A stretch of 64,000 nucleotides of DNA from Lepidostoma basale (GCA_022606425.2 JAHDVF020000881.1:186001-250000), one strand, 5' to 3'. Positions 32,486 to 43,289 are shown, counted from the stretch's first letter. Translations and numbers: made by a program. Notes: generated by a model not told the origin, from the sequence alone.

Positions 32486-32879
32486 CGCCGCTGAATATTG
32501 TTTATAAAATTTCAAAAAAAGTTTGAAAGACTAAAAGTTATGAAATAACTCTTTTAAATATTAATTAAGAATTCAGGGAAAATTTTACTTTAGGAAAGTG
32601 GCACATCTCCTAAACCGTTTGTTCTTTGGAAAAACCAGTCGGTTTGAAGGCTGTTCAGAGACGAAGCGAGTCAAGGGCGGTACCGAGGGGGAGGTTTGAG
32701 AGGAGTGGTTCTTTGACATGGAACATCAATACTCTTGATGCATTGGCAAACTTTTCTTTATCCTTATTTATTCATCTCACCTCACGTTAAATAGTTTTTA
32801 GTATTTGAAAAAGGGAAAAACTTTTTTCATTGCCCAAAAATAGTTGGAACAATATAATACAGAAATAAAAACACGTATA
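32486..32879. other. Single-copy DNA with GC island
   Basis: 32570-32720 is GC-richer, with no domain or repeat recognised. From about 32760 it resembles the sequence before 31920 (TCACGTTAAATAGTTTTTAG), so part of this stretch is a duplicated flank of the family H1 copies. Confidence 0.4.
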
Positions 32880-33030
32880 GAAATAAAAATAACATTTTAC
32901 GTCACTTTGGAAATTGAAAAAACTTTGTTAATAATCCACAAAATATTAAAAACACTACATGTTTCGGAAGATACCTCCATCTTCAGGATGTAATATATAA
33001 TATTATTATATTAACAAAGTTGTTTTAAAT
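32880..33030. repeat. Family H1 element, one near-intact motif
   Basis: GTCACTTTGGAAATTGAAAA start and a minus-strand motif with TCTTCAGGATG, GGAAGATACCTCC and CTACATGTTTC. Stem II has one weak pair (GGAGG/TCTTCC type). H17 is predicted as A (GTAG). Confidence 0.55.
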
Positions 33031-33510
33031 TTAAATAACTGGTTTAGCTTTCGCTGATATTTCGTCACGGTAACAATATTTTTTTGTTATCTTACAAATC
33101 TCCTGCGGGAACGAAACCGGTTGAGTTTATAAAACAGAACGTGCTACAAAAAAAGTATACAAGAGTTATAAATAATTTTTAAGATTTTTGAAAGTTATTC
33201 CTTTTTATTGTATTTACAGACACACAAATTATTACCAGCATTTCACTCAGCTGCTCAACATTTGAACATCGAATGTATCCACAACATACACTATTTATAG
33301 TGTTTTATTTCATGAAAAATGTCAATTCTACGATAATAACACATATATAAAAAAATGCTTTGAAAATATTGTTTTCAATCAATAAACATTTTATCTATCT
33401 AAATCTAGTATTTACAACTTATTTAAATCACGTAGATAAATTAGGTTTTTTAATATTAACAATAGGTTAACACACTAATAAGGTCTCGTCTTGTCGGTGA
33501 CCAGTCGTTG

Positions 33511-33972
33511 CTAGTTGGTAACCAAAGCAATCATGTTTCGATAGATAGAAAAATATAAAATATATGATATACAATTTGATTTAACTCTTGTATAATGGGA
33601 GAGGAGCTTTGGGAATATTAATTTCTTGTAAATGGTGTGGTGGTCCGGAATACTTTGGGAACCTGTAGTTACACCATATACAATTTGCCGTCCTTTGCGT
33701 GATTTTCCAAATTCTAAACTATAAAAGCTGCCTATCTGTATGAACCGATTTTTGCCGTCCACGCTAAAATCTCGGGCGACAATTTGATTTTGGAATATGT
33801 ATTTGTATGCCGCCGTAACTCGGAATCTTGGAGGGTCCTTTCTCTTGGCGAGTAAAATGAAAACGTCGGCAAGCGAGAAGCATTCACGCCTTGACTGTGC
33901 CAAACTTTTCAGCGGATTTCTATTGACATTTTTAGATTGCGTTGAACATTTTTGAAAGCTTTTCGCTGTTAC
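33511..33972 (-). CDS. Possible exon of unknown gene
   Basis: A minus frame is open to a stop at 33511 and includes KSLAQSRRECFSLADVFILL, then KRKDPPRFRVTAAYKYIF, VARDFSVDGKNRFIQIG and RKGRQIVYGVTTGSQS. The composition is richer in GC than its surroundings and it is not repeated. Just upstream on the minus strand is a T-run followed by CAG (33973-33982), which looks like a splice acceptor. No domain is recognised, the C-terminal third becomes AT-rich, and no donor is evident. It could equally be conserved non-coding DNA. Confidence 0.22.
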   Translation of the reverse strand, partial: VTAKSFQKCSTQSKNVNRNPLKSLAQSRRECFSLADVFILLAKRKDPPRFRVTAAYKYIFQNQIVARDFSVDGKNRFIQIGSFYSLEFGKSRKGRQIVYGVTTGSQSIPDHHTIYKKLIFPKLLSHYTRVKSNCISYILYFSIYRNMIALVTN

Positions 33973-34254
33973 CTGAAAAAAAATCACCATTTAATCTAAT
34001 GCCAAGTTCATAAAGTTTTTACTGATTTTAAGTATATTGGATGGTGTGATAAATCTGGAATTATTTAATAATTTATTGTGAAGTGCAGCCAGTGCTTCTT
34101 TTTCAAATTTAAACAATATTTTGAGGTCTTTTTCTTTTTTATATACTTTGTATATACAACACTAACTTAAACTTAACTAAAAAATTATATATTAGACATG
34201 TTTCGGACAACCGGTCCTACCTCTGTGACATTATAAGGATACATATTTATGATA

Positions 34255-35529
34255 TTAGGTCCTTACATATGAAATTGGCGTTTTGTATGGGAGGAACATA
34301 AAGTTGATTTTTTTTTAATATAATATATTTATTTAATCAAAGTATGTACCATTGCTATCTATGCATTTTTGCCATCTCATAGGTAGTTCATCGATCTCTT
34401 TACTAAAAAAAACATTCGGACGGGAATCAATAAAATCTTTGAAGTCGGTTTGGACTGCCCCATCGGAGTTGAATTTTTTCCCTTGCAAGAAGTTATCCAA
34501 ATTTCAAAAAAAATAGTAATCTGTTGGGGCAAGGTCCGGAGAGTACGGTGCATGTTTTAGACATTCCAATTGAAGCTCTCCTAATTTGGTAGCCGTGTGT
34601 GGTCTAGCGTTATCATGAAGCAGCAGTGGCCTAGAGCGATTAACCAACCTCGGTTGTTTAGCAGCTAGCTTTAACATCATGGTTTGCAGTTGCTGACAAT
34701 AGACATCCGCCGTAATCGTCTGGCCAGATTTAAGAAAACTGTAGTGAACGACACCAGCACTAGTCCACCAAACGCTCACAAGTAACTTTTTTGGAGTCAA
34801 TTTTCGCTTGGGGCATGGTTTGGCTGGTTTGGCAGGGTTCAGTCATTGCGATGAGCGCTTCCGATTATCATACAGGATCCATTTTTCATCACAGGTAATG
34901 ATTCGATTCAAAATCCCTTCATTATTGTGCCGGTTGAGTAATGCAACGCAGCAGTCAACGCGCGTTTGTTGATTTACTTCACTCAATTCGTGAGGTACCC
35001 ACCTTTCAAGCTTTTTCACCTTTCCAATTTGCTTCAAGTGGATTAAAACAGTTTTATCACTAACACCGCAGCCTGTAGCTAACTCGGACGTGGTTTGCGA
35101 TGGATCCGCTTCCACAAAAGCCTACAATTCTTCATTATCAACTTTGGTCTCCGGCCGTCCATGGGGCTTGTTCTGCAGGTCGAAATTTCCAGAACGAAAA
35201 CGTTGGAACCAAAAACGCAATGTGTATTATTTTGCGGCACCGTCACCATACACATCATTAATCCTTCGAGCCGTTTCTGCAGCACTGGTGCCACGGTGGA
35301 ACTCGTACTCGTAAATAACGCGATATTTCAAGTTTTCCATTTTGTAAACTGAGTGACGCAAAGAAAAAAAACAATTGAAGAAAAAACGAATGAATTATAA
35401 TTATCGAAACACAAATACTTGAGTAAATAGCTGTATAAATTTGAATTTGGAATTCCTAACCAAAGAGAAGATATTTGAGATCAAAGTTGCCAGTACGGCA
35501 AAACGCCAATTTCATATGTGAGGACCTAA
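34255..35529 (-). mobile_element. Mariner (Tc1/mariner superfamily), near full length
   Basis: Ends 34255-34285 and 35499-35529 are 31-bp inverted repeats with one mismatch (TTAGGTCCTTACATATGAAA start). TA flanks both sides (34253-34254 and 35530-35531), the usual mariner target duplication. The total of 1275 bp is normal for the family. It carries one transposase frame on the minus strand, described separately. The host repeat is recognisable on both sides, so the insertion is younger than that repeat. Confidence 0.95.
34333..35340 (-). pseudogene. Mariner transposase, inactivated
   Basis: A single frame from the start codon at 35340 to a stop at 34333 would give 335 residues, near the usual size, but four in-frame stops interrupt it: near 35230, near 35113, at 34840-34842, and near 34501. 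No frameshift is needed. The N-terminal region has a helix-turn-helix-like TSELATGCGVSDKTV. Catalytic blocks are ITCDEKWILYDN, LLLHDNARPH and YSPDLAPTDYYFF. The second and third acidic residues are 30 residues apart, where mariners usually have 34, implying a 12-base in-frame deletion. It once cut and pasted the element at TA sites and is now non-functional. Confidence 0.93.
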
Positions 35530-35984
35530 TATTATAAAATTGTTTACAAATATGATCAATTTTGACAGATATTATAAAGATTTTTCAACATTTTTTTAAA
35601 AAGTAAATAGAAGTAAACGGTTGTCCGAAACGTGTCTGATATATGATTTATTTTTTTTAAACGTAAGTGCTATATATACAAAGTATATAAAAAATATGGC
35701 GAACATAGAAGATGTTTTAAGGTGTTTACAAATCATGAATAAAATATGTTTTGCGGACAACAGATTATTCCTAGAGTTATTTTTCTTCTGTAACTACTAA
35801 TTACGAGTTGAACTTTTACTTCAGTGATTGGCAAATACGCATACAAAGTTATAGAAAGTAACAGAACTTGTCTATAGTAAAAATGATCGGTGATTTAAAT
35901 ATAAAAAAATATGTTTTTTTTGATAAGCGTACAACACTGTATAATTCTACAATGACGATTTTTTAAAATGAATTATAACATTGC

Positions 35985-36195
35985 TTGACAATGCCTTTAG
36001 ATACTGGAGGGACCACGTAGCCATAATGGACAATGACCGATTCGTATACTATACAACCGCTTACGAAATCCCCTCCGGACAACGTCCACCTGGAGACCAC
36101 CTAAGAGATAGAGGGACAGCTGTTCCTCATTATCCGAGGAGACATGATTTTTGTGTCACAGATCGTCAGACCTTTTAAAAGTAGAAGAAGATAAT
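35985..36195 (+). pseudogene. Non-LTR retrotransposon 3' end, family Q copy 2
   Basis: Plus strand encodes RYWRDHVAIMDNDRFVYYTT, then AYEIPSGQRPPGD and a diverged KRWRDS block. It ends GTCACAGATCGTCAGACC and AGAAGAAG at 36182-36190. It is 5'-truncated at the RRRYWRDH block and reads in one frame for about 60 codons. Confidence 0.75.
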
Positions 36196-36739
36196 TTTTT
36201 AGACAGCCAAAACATGTTATTCAAATAAATTATAATAAAATTTCTAAAAAAAATTAAAAAATTCATTATCTATTAAATTTTTTATATCTTTATTACATAA
36301 ACCATTCATAATAATGATCGTAAAATAACCGAATGATTAATTACTTAATATGGAACTTGTTGTAATATCACAATTTATGTATTTAATTTCTATGAAAACA
36401 TAATGATAGCTGTTTCGCTAAGCAATCACATATTACAAATATAATTTACTATTAAAAACTTTTTTTTTCAAAACTTACATTTACGTGTCCTGAAGAAAAG
36501 TTTGATTATATTTTTTTCCAGATTTTTTTAACATCAGGTTTTCATTCTTATTAATTATTCGTATTGAAAAAAAAATCTGGAGCGTAACTGTTAAATAAAA
36601 CAAAAATAAGAAGTATTAAAATCAAATACATAAATGTTTTTATTTATATACAAACTATAATAAAAAGAAATACCCAAATGTCACACCAGATATTAAGTGT
36701 ACGAAAGATAATTAAATTTTCCGAACTTGTATAACGTGC
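36196..36739. other. AT-rich DNA with a family G remnant
   Basis: AGCCAAAACATGTTATTCA at 36204-36222 followed by AAAATTTCT is a decayed family G half. The rest is AT-rich without features. Confidence 0.4.
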
Positions 36740-36842
36740 TCGAGAAAATGTGGAGAAAATTTTAAAGAAAATGTCAGAATAGATGTGTGAGGCGGTCCAT
36801 CATCTACGTCTACACCCTCTAGGGAAACGGTGTAATGCTTGG
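36740..36842 (+). pseudogene. RTE-like family A 3' fragment, degraded
   Basis: GCTCGAGAAAATGTGGAG, AAGAAAATGTCAGAATAGA, GGCGGTCCATCAT and CTAGGGAAACGGTGTAATG follow the terminal order of family A at low identity. Confidence 0.5.
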
Positions 36843-37089
36843 TTTTCTGATTTCTTTATATTGGAACATTTTTATTTCTCAACGCGATTGCTTTCATGAC
36901 ATCTAAGATGATCATAATTTAATTTTTGTCTTTTTTTTTTCAATTACAGTTTAGGTATCGTTGAATTGGCTACGTATGTAGAATAAATTATCCCGTCACA
37001 TTCGAAGTGAAGAAGATTTATGTACCACATTTTTAATGTATACAAATACTTGTAGAAAAATACTAGATTTTACCCATTGAGGGTAAATT

Positions 37090-37505
37090 ATTTTTTATAA
37101 GGATTAATTGTATCTCAATGGAGACGAAGATGTAAACTGTTCTCTGGGAACAGAATATGTTGGTCGAGACACTTACAGGACTTATGACCTGTCATTGGTT
37201 GGGTTAAGCAATCGCTTTGTGTTTAACAATTCCCCATTGCGCCCTTCTTACGACCACCACGTCTGACAATTTTTTTGTAGATTGTTGCTAGTTTAGATTG
37301 AACTAAAAAAATGTGAAGTGTTCCTTAACATTGTAGCATATATACATCTTCCAAAAAAAATTCAGACGTGGTGGTCGTAAGAATTAAGCGATCGCTTAAC
37401 CCAACCAATGACAGGTCATAAGTCCTGTAAGCGCCTTGACCACCATATTCTGTTCACAGAAAACAATTTACATCTTCGTCTCTAGATACAATTAATCCTT
37501 ATAAA
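37090..37505. mobile_element. Palindromic element family N, complete copy 2
   Basis: Both arms are present: ATAAGGATTAATTGTATCTC at the left and its complement at the right, GGTCGAGACACTTACAGGAC, AACCAATGACAGGTC and GACCACCACGTCTGAC. The right arm lacks about 25 bases (the AGGGCGGAAT segment at 37382). The flanks TTATAA on both sides may be part of the ends or a target duplication. Confidence 0.8.
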
Positions 37506-38221
37506 AGATTTATGTAGTTTTATAAAGATTTTCCCTCCTTCTACGTATATTCTTTCAGTTGGCAATTCTCTTGGAATATATTTTCACGGAATATTATTTT
37601 ATAAATTATCATCAAAAATTAAAAACAAATTATCTACATTAAAAACGGTGCTCTTTTATTCGTTCATCCCTTAAATACTACGCGCCCAACTGGGTCTGCA
37701 GAAATTCTCAAATTAACGATTTATTATAGCAAATTAGCAAGATTTATGTGCATTTTAATTAGACTTCTTTTATCCGGTCCCCCAAAAATTTACTTTTGTT
37801 TGAATTCAAGTATTAAACGATGTTTTGCACCATAACTACAGAAAAACGTCCGCGATCTCGTAATGAAAATTTATTATAGGAGCCGCCAAACTTTTTAGCT
37901 AACGGTCCTCTTAGTAAAGTGATTTATAAGTCTCTCGATTTTATAAATGTAACGACAGTACAAATTTTACGGTTATTTCATGAATAACCGAGAGTTATGT
38001 AAACATTCCTAATTATTGTGATTTTAAAAACATTCACTGGATGCTTTACTCTTTATCTACTTGCCTTCATTGAATACTGCATTTAAAAAAGTTTTTTTTT
38101 CATGTTTAGGTTTGAAAAATTGAGTATTCAAATTTTTTTTATTAAAGCAAAGCATGTCCCTAACCTAACCTAACCTTACAAAACATATTGTAACAATGAA
38201 TAAAAATATTATTAGTATTTT
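37506..38221. other. Single-copy DNA
   Basis: No gene recognised. 37660-37990 is slightly GC-richer. CTAACCTAACCTAACC at 38161-38175 is a short arthropod-telomere-like run (four partial TTAGG units) and is too short to mean more. Confidence 0.4.
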
Positions 38222-38460
38222 ACTTTTTTATATACCTACATTGTATATACAACACTAACTTTAAAAAAATATATACATCAGACATGTTTCGGACAACCCG
38301 GTCCTTCTTCAGTGATATTATATCACTAAGGAAGGACCGGGTTGTCCGAAACATGTCTGATATTATTTTTTTTTTTAAATTTTTGATGTATATACTAAGT
38401 ATAAAAAAAAGAAAAAGACAAATAAAACATCTACAACACAAAGTATTGCGAACATAGAAT
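38222..38460. repeat. Foldback family E copy 4
   Basis: Outer ACATTGTATATACAACAC and its partner enclose two inverted motifs with almost no spacer. The left (minus, 38275-38318) has CTGAAGA and pairs ATATCA/TGATGT. The right (plus, 38319-38363) has CTAAGGA, so one G is lost. Stem II is GGAC..GTCC in both. The family tail GACAAATAAAACATCTACAAC follows. Confidence 0.75.
38275..38318 (-). ncRNA. Hammerhead-like motif, family E copy 4, intact core
   Basis: Minus strand: ATATCA, CTGAAGA, extra A, GGAC-loop-GTCC, GAAAC, ATGT, C, TGATGT. Stem I keeps pairing through a G-U wobble compared with copy 2. This is a compensable change and supports a selected or inherited fold. Confidence 0.5.
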
Positions 38461-39424
38461 AAATACAAAAATTATTTCTTAACCATATGATTTCGTAATT
38501 AATCCATAAATTTGTTAAAAATAAATATATTAAAAACTACCATTAATATTATTTCCGGCTGTTGCTTTACCCCATATCAACATTGACATATTAAATACTA
38601 CATTTTCAAATTTAAAAAAATATTTTTCACAAGTTTAAGGGTTGAAATATTGAGTATTAAGAAATAATTCCATTCTGACAAAACATGTTCCAAACCTAAC
38701 TTAACCAAAAAAAATAGCCGATAATAATTATGTTTCTTATGATGCATACAGGTACCTGTATGTTCATTTTCTTTTGTGTACTTTTCAACCTTGGACGTTT
38801 TGAAGGATGTTGAAATCTGCATCTGCAATAATCTCTGAAACTTTAGTTGAAGATTAAGCTTCGAGACATGGGTATCCCTTAGACCACAAGAAATATATTA
38901 TTATCAATGTTGAAAAAAAAAGATTGTGGCTTAACAATAGACATTTGTTTATCTAGGAAACAACGTGTTATATAAGTCATTTCATTACTCGAGGAAGCTC
39001 GATCACGAGTAAAAACAGTTGGTTCTTTAACAAACAAACCCGCTTCATAATACAAACATCGTGACAAAGCTCTGCTGGGAGCGAAATCAATTGGAAGTTC
39101 AACAAAATGAAGTTTGTAAGAATTTAAAAAAATGCTTTCTCTTCATTTATTAAAAGGTGTTTTAACAGTGGTTTATTGTCCTGAAATATCTTCGTCCCAA
39201 AACTTATTGACTTCTATATGAACAGATTTACGAATTGATTAAAATGTATTTTTATTTATTATTGTCAGACCACAAAGTAAAAACACTACCTGGTAAATTA
39301 CACAAAGAACTCATAAAAACATACATATTAAAGCATTTGATAATGCCTTAGTATAACAATAAATGGCATTTCCATAATATATAATAAAGCTTCTAGAAAT
39401 TAAACGTTTTTATTTTTTATAACT
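38461..39424. other. AT-rich DNA; family G trace
   Basis: CATTTGATAATGCCTTAGTA at 39336-39355 and CTTCTAGAAATTAAACG at 39391-39407 are family G pieces. The rest is AT-rich without genes. Confidence 0.4.
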
Positions 39425-39625
39425 GTTAATTCAAAAACTTTGTTTTATATCACAAATTGTATTTATTTTACAATTTGTGATGTCAATATATTTGTAACAC
39501 CTGATGATGTCAACATTGGTTGATGAAACAGCTGTCGTAAAGTAAAATAAATACAATTTGTGATATAAAACAAAGTTTTTGAATTAACAGTTATAAAATG
39601 TTAAAATATCATAGTGTTTCGGCCA
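39425..39625. repeat. Family F repeat, copy 2
   Basis: A 24-base inverted repeat (TTATATCACAAATTGTATTT and its partner near 39550) encloses the plus-strand motif 39501-39536. The tag ATCATAGTGTTTCGGCCAAA follows at 39609. Confidence 0.7.
39501..39536 (+). ncRNA. Hammerhead-like motif, family F, intact core
   Basis: CTGATGA, extra T, stem GTCAAC/GGTTGAT with a short loop, GAAAC, the self-complementary octamer ACAGCTGT, then C. The core is complete and stem III can be four pairs. Outer pairing is only two or three pairs (CAC/GTA), the weak point of this family. Confidence 0.5.
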
Positions 39626-39676
39626 AAATAATGGACTGTTTTTATTTTTATTATTTTTTTATTATGGAGTTTACCA

Positions 39677-40090
39677 ACTAACTAACTAACTAACCATCAC
39701 GCCGTCTCCCCGGAGGGGTAGGCAGAAAGAATGGAACGCCACACTGTCCTATCCTGACATACTTCTCTCGTTTCCTCTACATTCATACATCTTGTCAGGC
39801 ACGCACGTCGATTTCTCCGACTCCTCACGTGACCGACATTCAGTATTCGATTGATTTGATCGTGCCACGTTCTTCTCGGCCTTCCTCTATTTCTAGCTCC
39901 GTTCACGCCGTTTACATATACCTTCTTTACCATTCTGTCTTCACTCATTCATTCCATGTGTCCAAACACTCTTAATGACCCTTTCCTTATTTTGTTCATA
40001 ACACTTTCATTCGCACCACATTCACTTCTTATACTTGCATTTCATGTCATATACAGATTTGCCACACATTCGTCTTAGAGATCTCATTTC
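39677..40090 (-). pseudogene. RTE-like family A, inserted in another copy's tail
   Basis: A minus frame of 83 codons (39948-39697) reads MVKKVYVNGVNGARNRGRPR, then RTWHDQINRILNVGHVRSRR, CMNVEETREVCQDRTVWRSI and LSAYPSGETA. Upstream the frame is broken. It belongs to the CQDRTVWRSI subfamily, like 63619-64000. It is truncated at the EMRSLR block, where the GTTA tail of the next copy starts (40091). Confidence 0.88.
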
Positions 40091-42284
40091 TAACTAACTA
40101 ACTAACTAACTAACTAACCATCACGCCGTCTCCCCGAAGGGGTAGGCAGAAAGAATGGACTGCCACACCTTTCTTTCCTGACATATTTCTCTCGCTTCCT
40201 CAGCATTCATACATCGTGTCATGCACGCGCGTCGATTTCTCTGACTCCTCACATGGCCGACATTCAATATTTGATTTATTTGATCGTGCCACGTTTTCTT
40301 CGGTCTTCCTCTATTTCTGGTTCCATTTACATCATTAACATATAATTTTTTTACCATTCTTTCTTCATTCATTCTTTCCATATGTCAAACCATCTTAATG
40401 ATCCTTTCATTATTTTGTTCATGACACCATCATTCGCTCCGCATTCACTTCTTATATTTTCATTCGACACTCTATCATACACAGAATATCCACACATTCG
40501 TCTAAGAGATCTCATTTCTACTGCATTTATTCTACTTTCATCCTTCCTTTGCCAGTTCCATGCTTCGCTTCCATACATGAGGGTCGGTAGAAGAACACCA
40601 TTGTGCACTGCCATTCTAGCTTTTTGGATAGGTTTTTGTTTGCGATGACAACTTTAAGTGCACCATTCACTTTGTTGCCTGCCCCAACCCTTCTTTCAAT
40701 ATCCCTCTCCACTCTCCCATCTCTTGTAAACATACTACCTAAATACACAAACTCAACTACTTGCTCCAAATTTTCACCATTCACGCTAATGTTGCAGACT
40801 GTCATGGTTTCTTCCTTTTCAAAAATCATTACCTTGGACTTATTAACATTCATCATCAGATCATTTCGCATGCATACCTCATACATACAATTCACCAGGA
40901 CTTGTAGTTCATGCTCGTTGTCAGCAAGTAGGACAGCGTCATCCGCATACAAGAGACAGCTTACTGACACTCCGCTCATTTTGGCACCTACATCCAACCC
41001 TTTCAGCTCTTTCATACAATTGTCCATATACAGATTAAATAACCATTACGCAACCTTGTTTGACACCTTTATTGATATCAAACCAGGCTGTAAGATCTCC
41101 ATTTACTCTGACACTAGCAGTGCTTTCCGTGTATAGCGACTTAATGGCCGTGATCAGTTTTGTACTTATTCCATATTCAGACAATATTTTCCACAACTTT
41201 TCTCTATTAACGTAATCATATGCTTTTTGTAAGTCGACAAATGCACAGAAAAGTTTGCGATTTTTGGCCAGAAACTTCTCTGTCAATGTACGAAGTCCAA
41301 AAATTTGATCCATACATCCTCTGCCATTCATAAAGGCACCTTGCACATCCCAAACTTTGTCACTCGTCAATTTTCTTACTCTTTCTATTAAAATTCTGCC
41401 ATAGACTTTACCAACGACACTCAAAAGACTAATAGCTCTGTGGTTTCCACATTCCATACGCGATCCTTTTCCTTTGTACAGGGGCATAATTACTGCTCTC
41501 CTCCAGTCTAGCGGCGTATATCCCTCCTCCAAGCACTGGTTAAATAACTTACATAACCATGTAGAAACCACTTCGCCACCGCTTTTAATAAAGTCTATGG
41601 CAATACAATCAAACCCAACAGCTTTTCCACTTTTCATTGCACTCACGGATCTTTTCATCTCATTCGTACTTATTTTTTCAATATTATCATTCATAGGTCC
41701 CGCACTCGCACTAGCTGTCGTATTTTCGATCACGCTTGTATCATCACCATACATCTCCTTAAAATATTCCATCCATCTTTCTTGTATGATCTTACTCTCC
41801 GTTAACATTCTTCCCTCGTTGTCTAAAATTGCTTTCACACATCCACTATCAGGAGGATTTCGGGCTTTTTAACTTCTTTCCAAAACATTTTTAAATTTGC
41901 TTGGAAGTTGTTTGTCATTTTGAGCCCTTCTTCCTCCTTCAGCTTTTCTTTCCGCGCTTTCACTACCGACTTCACTCTCTTCTTGCATACCTTATACAAA
42001 TCTTTTGCTCTTTCATACTTAACTCTGTCATTCTTATTTATCGACAACATATTCAACCAAGCATCTTTCTTCTCTTTAACAGCAATCTTTACGTCATCAT
42101 TCCACCATGCATCCCCTTTCCTTCTTCCTTGTACACACACACCACACGATTCTTTCGCTGATTCACACAAACTCTCCTTCAAGTATTTCCAGGTCTCGTC
42201 AATACTCAACTCACTTACATCCCGCTCACTCAATCTATCTTTCACTTTTCTTACGAAATTACCATCATGGTTAAAAAATTAAAT
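40091..42284 (-). pseudogene. RTE-like family A, longest copy with reverse transcriptase
   Basis: Read on the minus strand in order: a linker after the endonuclease (42245-41835, with GDAWWNDDVKIAVKEKKDAW); RT fingers (AFVDLQKAYDYVNREKLW, GVKQGCVM); the palm CLLYADDAVLLADNE; EFVYLGSMFTRDGRVERDIE; then LMYGSEAWNW, RRMCGYSVYDRV and the C-terminal RGRPKKTWHDQINQ block. The tail is about seven GTTA units. It is a non-LTR element copied by target-primed reverse transcription. The endonuclease is missing. Three frame breaks occur: about 8 bases lost just after GCVM (41030-41040), one A lost from an A-run at 40617-40621, and one G lost at about 40387. Confidence 0.95.
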
Positions 42285-42296
42285 TGGAGTTTACCA

Positions 42297-42787
42297 TCAT
42301 GGTTAAAAAACAATGTATGGTTGTGTTAACCAAATTATCATTTTATTAACGTAAATTAATATATACTAGTTGCAACCCGTGAAATAATCATTAACAAATT
42401 ACTACCCTTTAAAAATTTGGTTCACTTTACAATTGTAATCAGTAATAAGTTTTATATTTAATGTAAATCATTGTTTCCACACACGTTGATTTTTCACAAT
42501 TAAAAATATTAAATGTTTCTTTTTTTGTTTTCTACACTTCTGTCATGCAAAAATCAGAACAAGATTCAAAATTAGATTCAGAATCACTAGAAAATTCAAA
42601 GAACTATTCCTCTTTCACTCCGTTTTATTCAAAATATTCTCAAACTCTTTCTTGATGACATTCGGTTTTTGTCTATTTATATTATGATTTGTCTAGAATG
42701 ACAGGGCTGTTAACATGACTAATTTGACTTCCTTTGTGTAATTATATTTTATTGTAAAGTTTCTTTGAGTACAGATGCTCTTATATA
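42297..42787. other. AT-rich DNA without recognised features
   Basis: Continues the target repeat (family G flank TTACCATCATGGTTAAAAAA, seen twice at 42269 and 42291). Otherwise no feature. Confidence 0.4.
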
Positions 42788-43015
42788 TAACGCCCTTCGT
42801 GCCCGAGTGACTAGAGTTCTGACTGTCATAAACTCCCGAGTTTTTCCGCCAACGTGACGGCAGTATGATATTCATACTGTCTTAGGTCTGGAGTAGAATT
42901 CACGTGAAAATAAAATGGCGATACATAAGCTACCTATCACATGTCACGAGAATCAATATAATTGCTATATCTTTTACATCGATTTGGCTTGCGCTCTAAT
43001 GATGTAAATATATAT
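42788..43015 (+). repeat. tRNA-derived SINE, copy 4
   Basis: Head CGCCCTTCGTGCCCGAGTGA (mutated A box), diverged B box, then TATGATATTCATACTG, TAGGTCTGGAGTAGAATTC, TCACATGTCACGAGAATCAA and TTGGCTTGCGCTCTAATGAT. The tail is short. Confidence 0.8.
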
Positions 43016-43289
43016 TATTAACAAAATTCATATGACTAATAATAATAATTATTATTCATAATGTTAAAAACAAATCGTATACAATAATTGGGTTCAAACG
43101 ACCTGTTGTATAAATAATAGTAATATGCCAATAGTATGTTTGATAATTTTTACAAATTTTAAGCAAGCTGAAACATGTCATTCTCTAAAAACAAAATTAT
43201 AATAGTAGAAATCAGATATTTTTAATAGTATCAATTAGAAAAGGTAGCCTAATGAATCTTCTTATAACTTTAAAGAAGGAGATACATTT
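43016..43289. other. AT-rich DNA with family G half
   Basis: AGCAAGCTGAAACATGTCATTC at 43162-43183 is a decayed family G half with the palindrome kept and the stem lost. Confidence 0.4.

Larger units (their letters stand above)
34135..35700. repeat. Foldback family E copy 3, split by a mariner
   Basis: Left part 34135-34254 (ACTTTGTATATACAACAC, GACATGTTTCGGACAACCGG) and right part 35530-35700 (ATTATAAAATTGTTTACAAA, GGTTGTCCGAAACGTGTCTG, ATATACAAAGTATAT) join into the same structure as 19020-19330. The mariner at 34255-35529 lies in its centre. The right half has lost most of the 5' core. Confidence 0.8.
39665..42296. other. Target duplication around a nested family A pair
   Basis: TGGAGTTTACCA occurs at 39665-39676 and again at 42285-42296, directly at the 3' and 5' edges of the two joined family A copies. 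A shared 12-bp duplication around both implies that the inner copy (39677-40090) later inserted into the GTTA tail of the outer one. Confidence 0.65.

Noticed and set aside
38161..38175. Telomere-type TTAGG repeats
   Set aside because: Only about three imperfect units, flanked by ordinary AT-rich DNA.
40603..41136. 177-codon open frame on the plus strand
   Set aside because: Antisense shadow of the reverse transcriptase region of the family A copy at 40091-42284.
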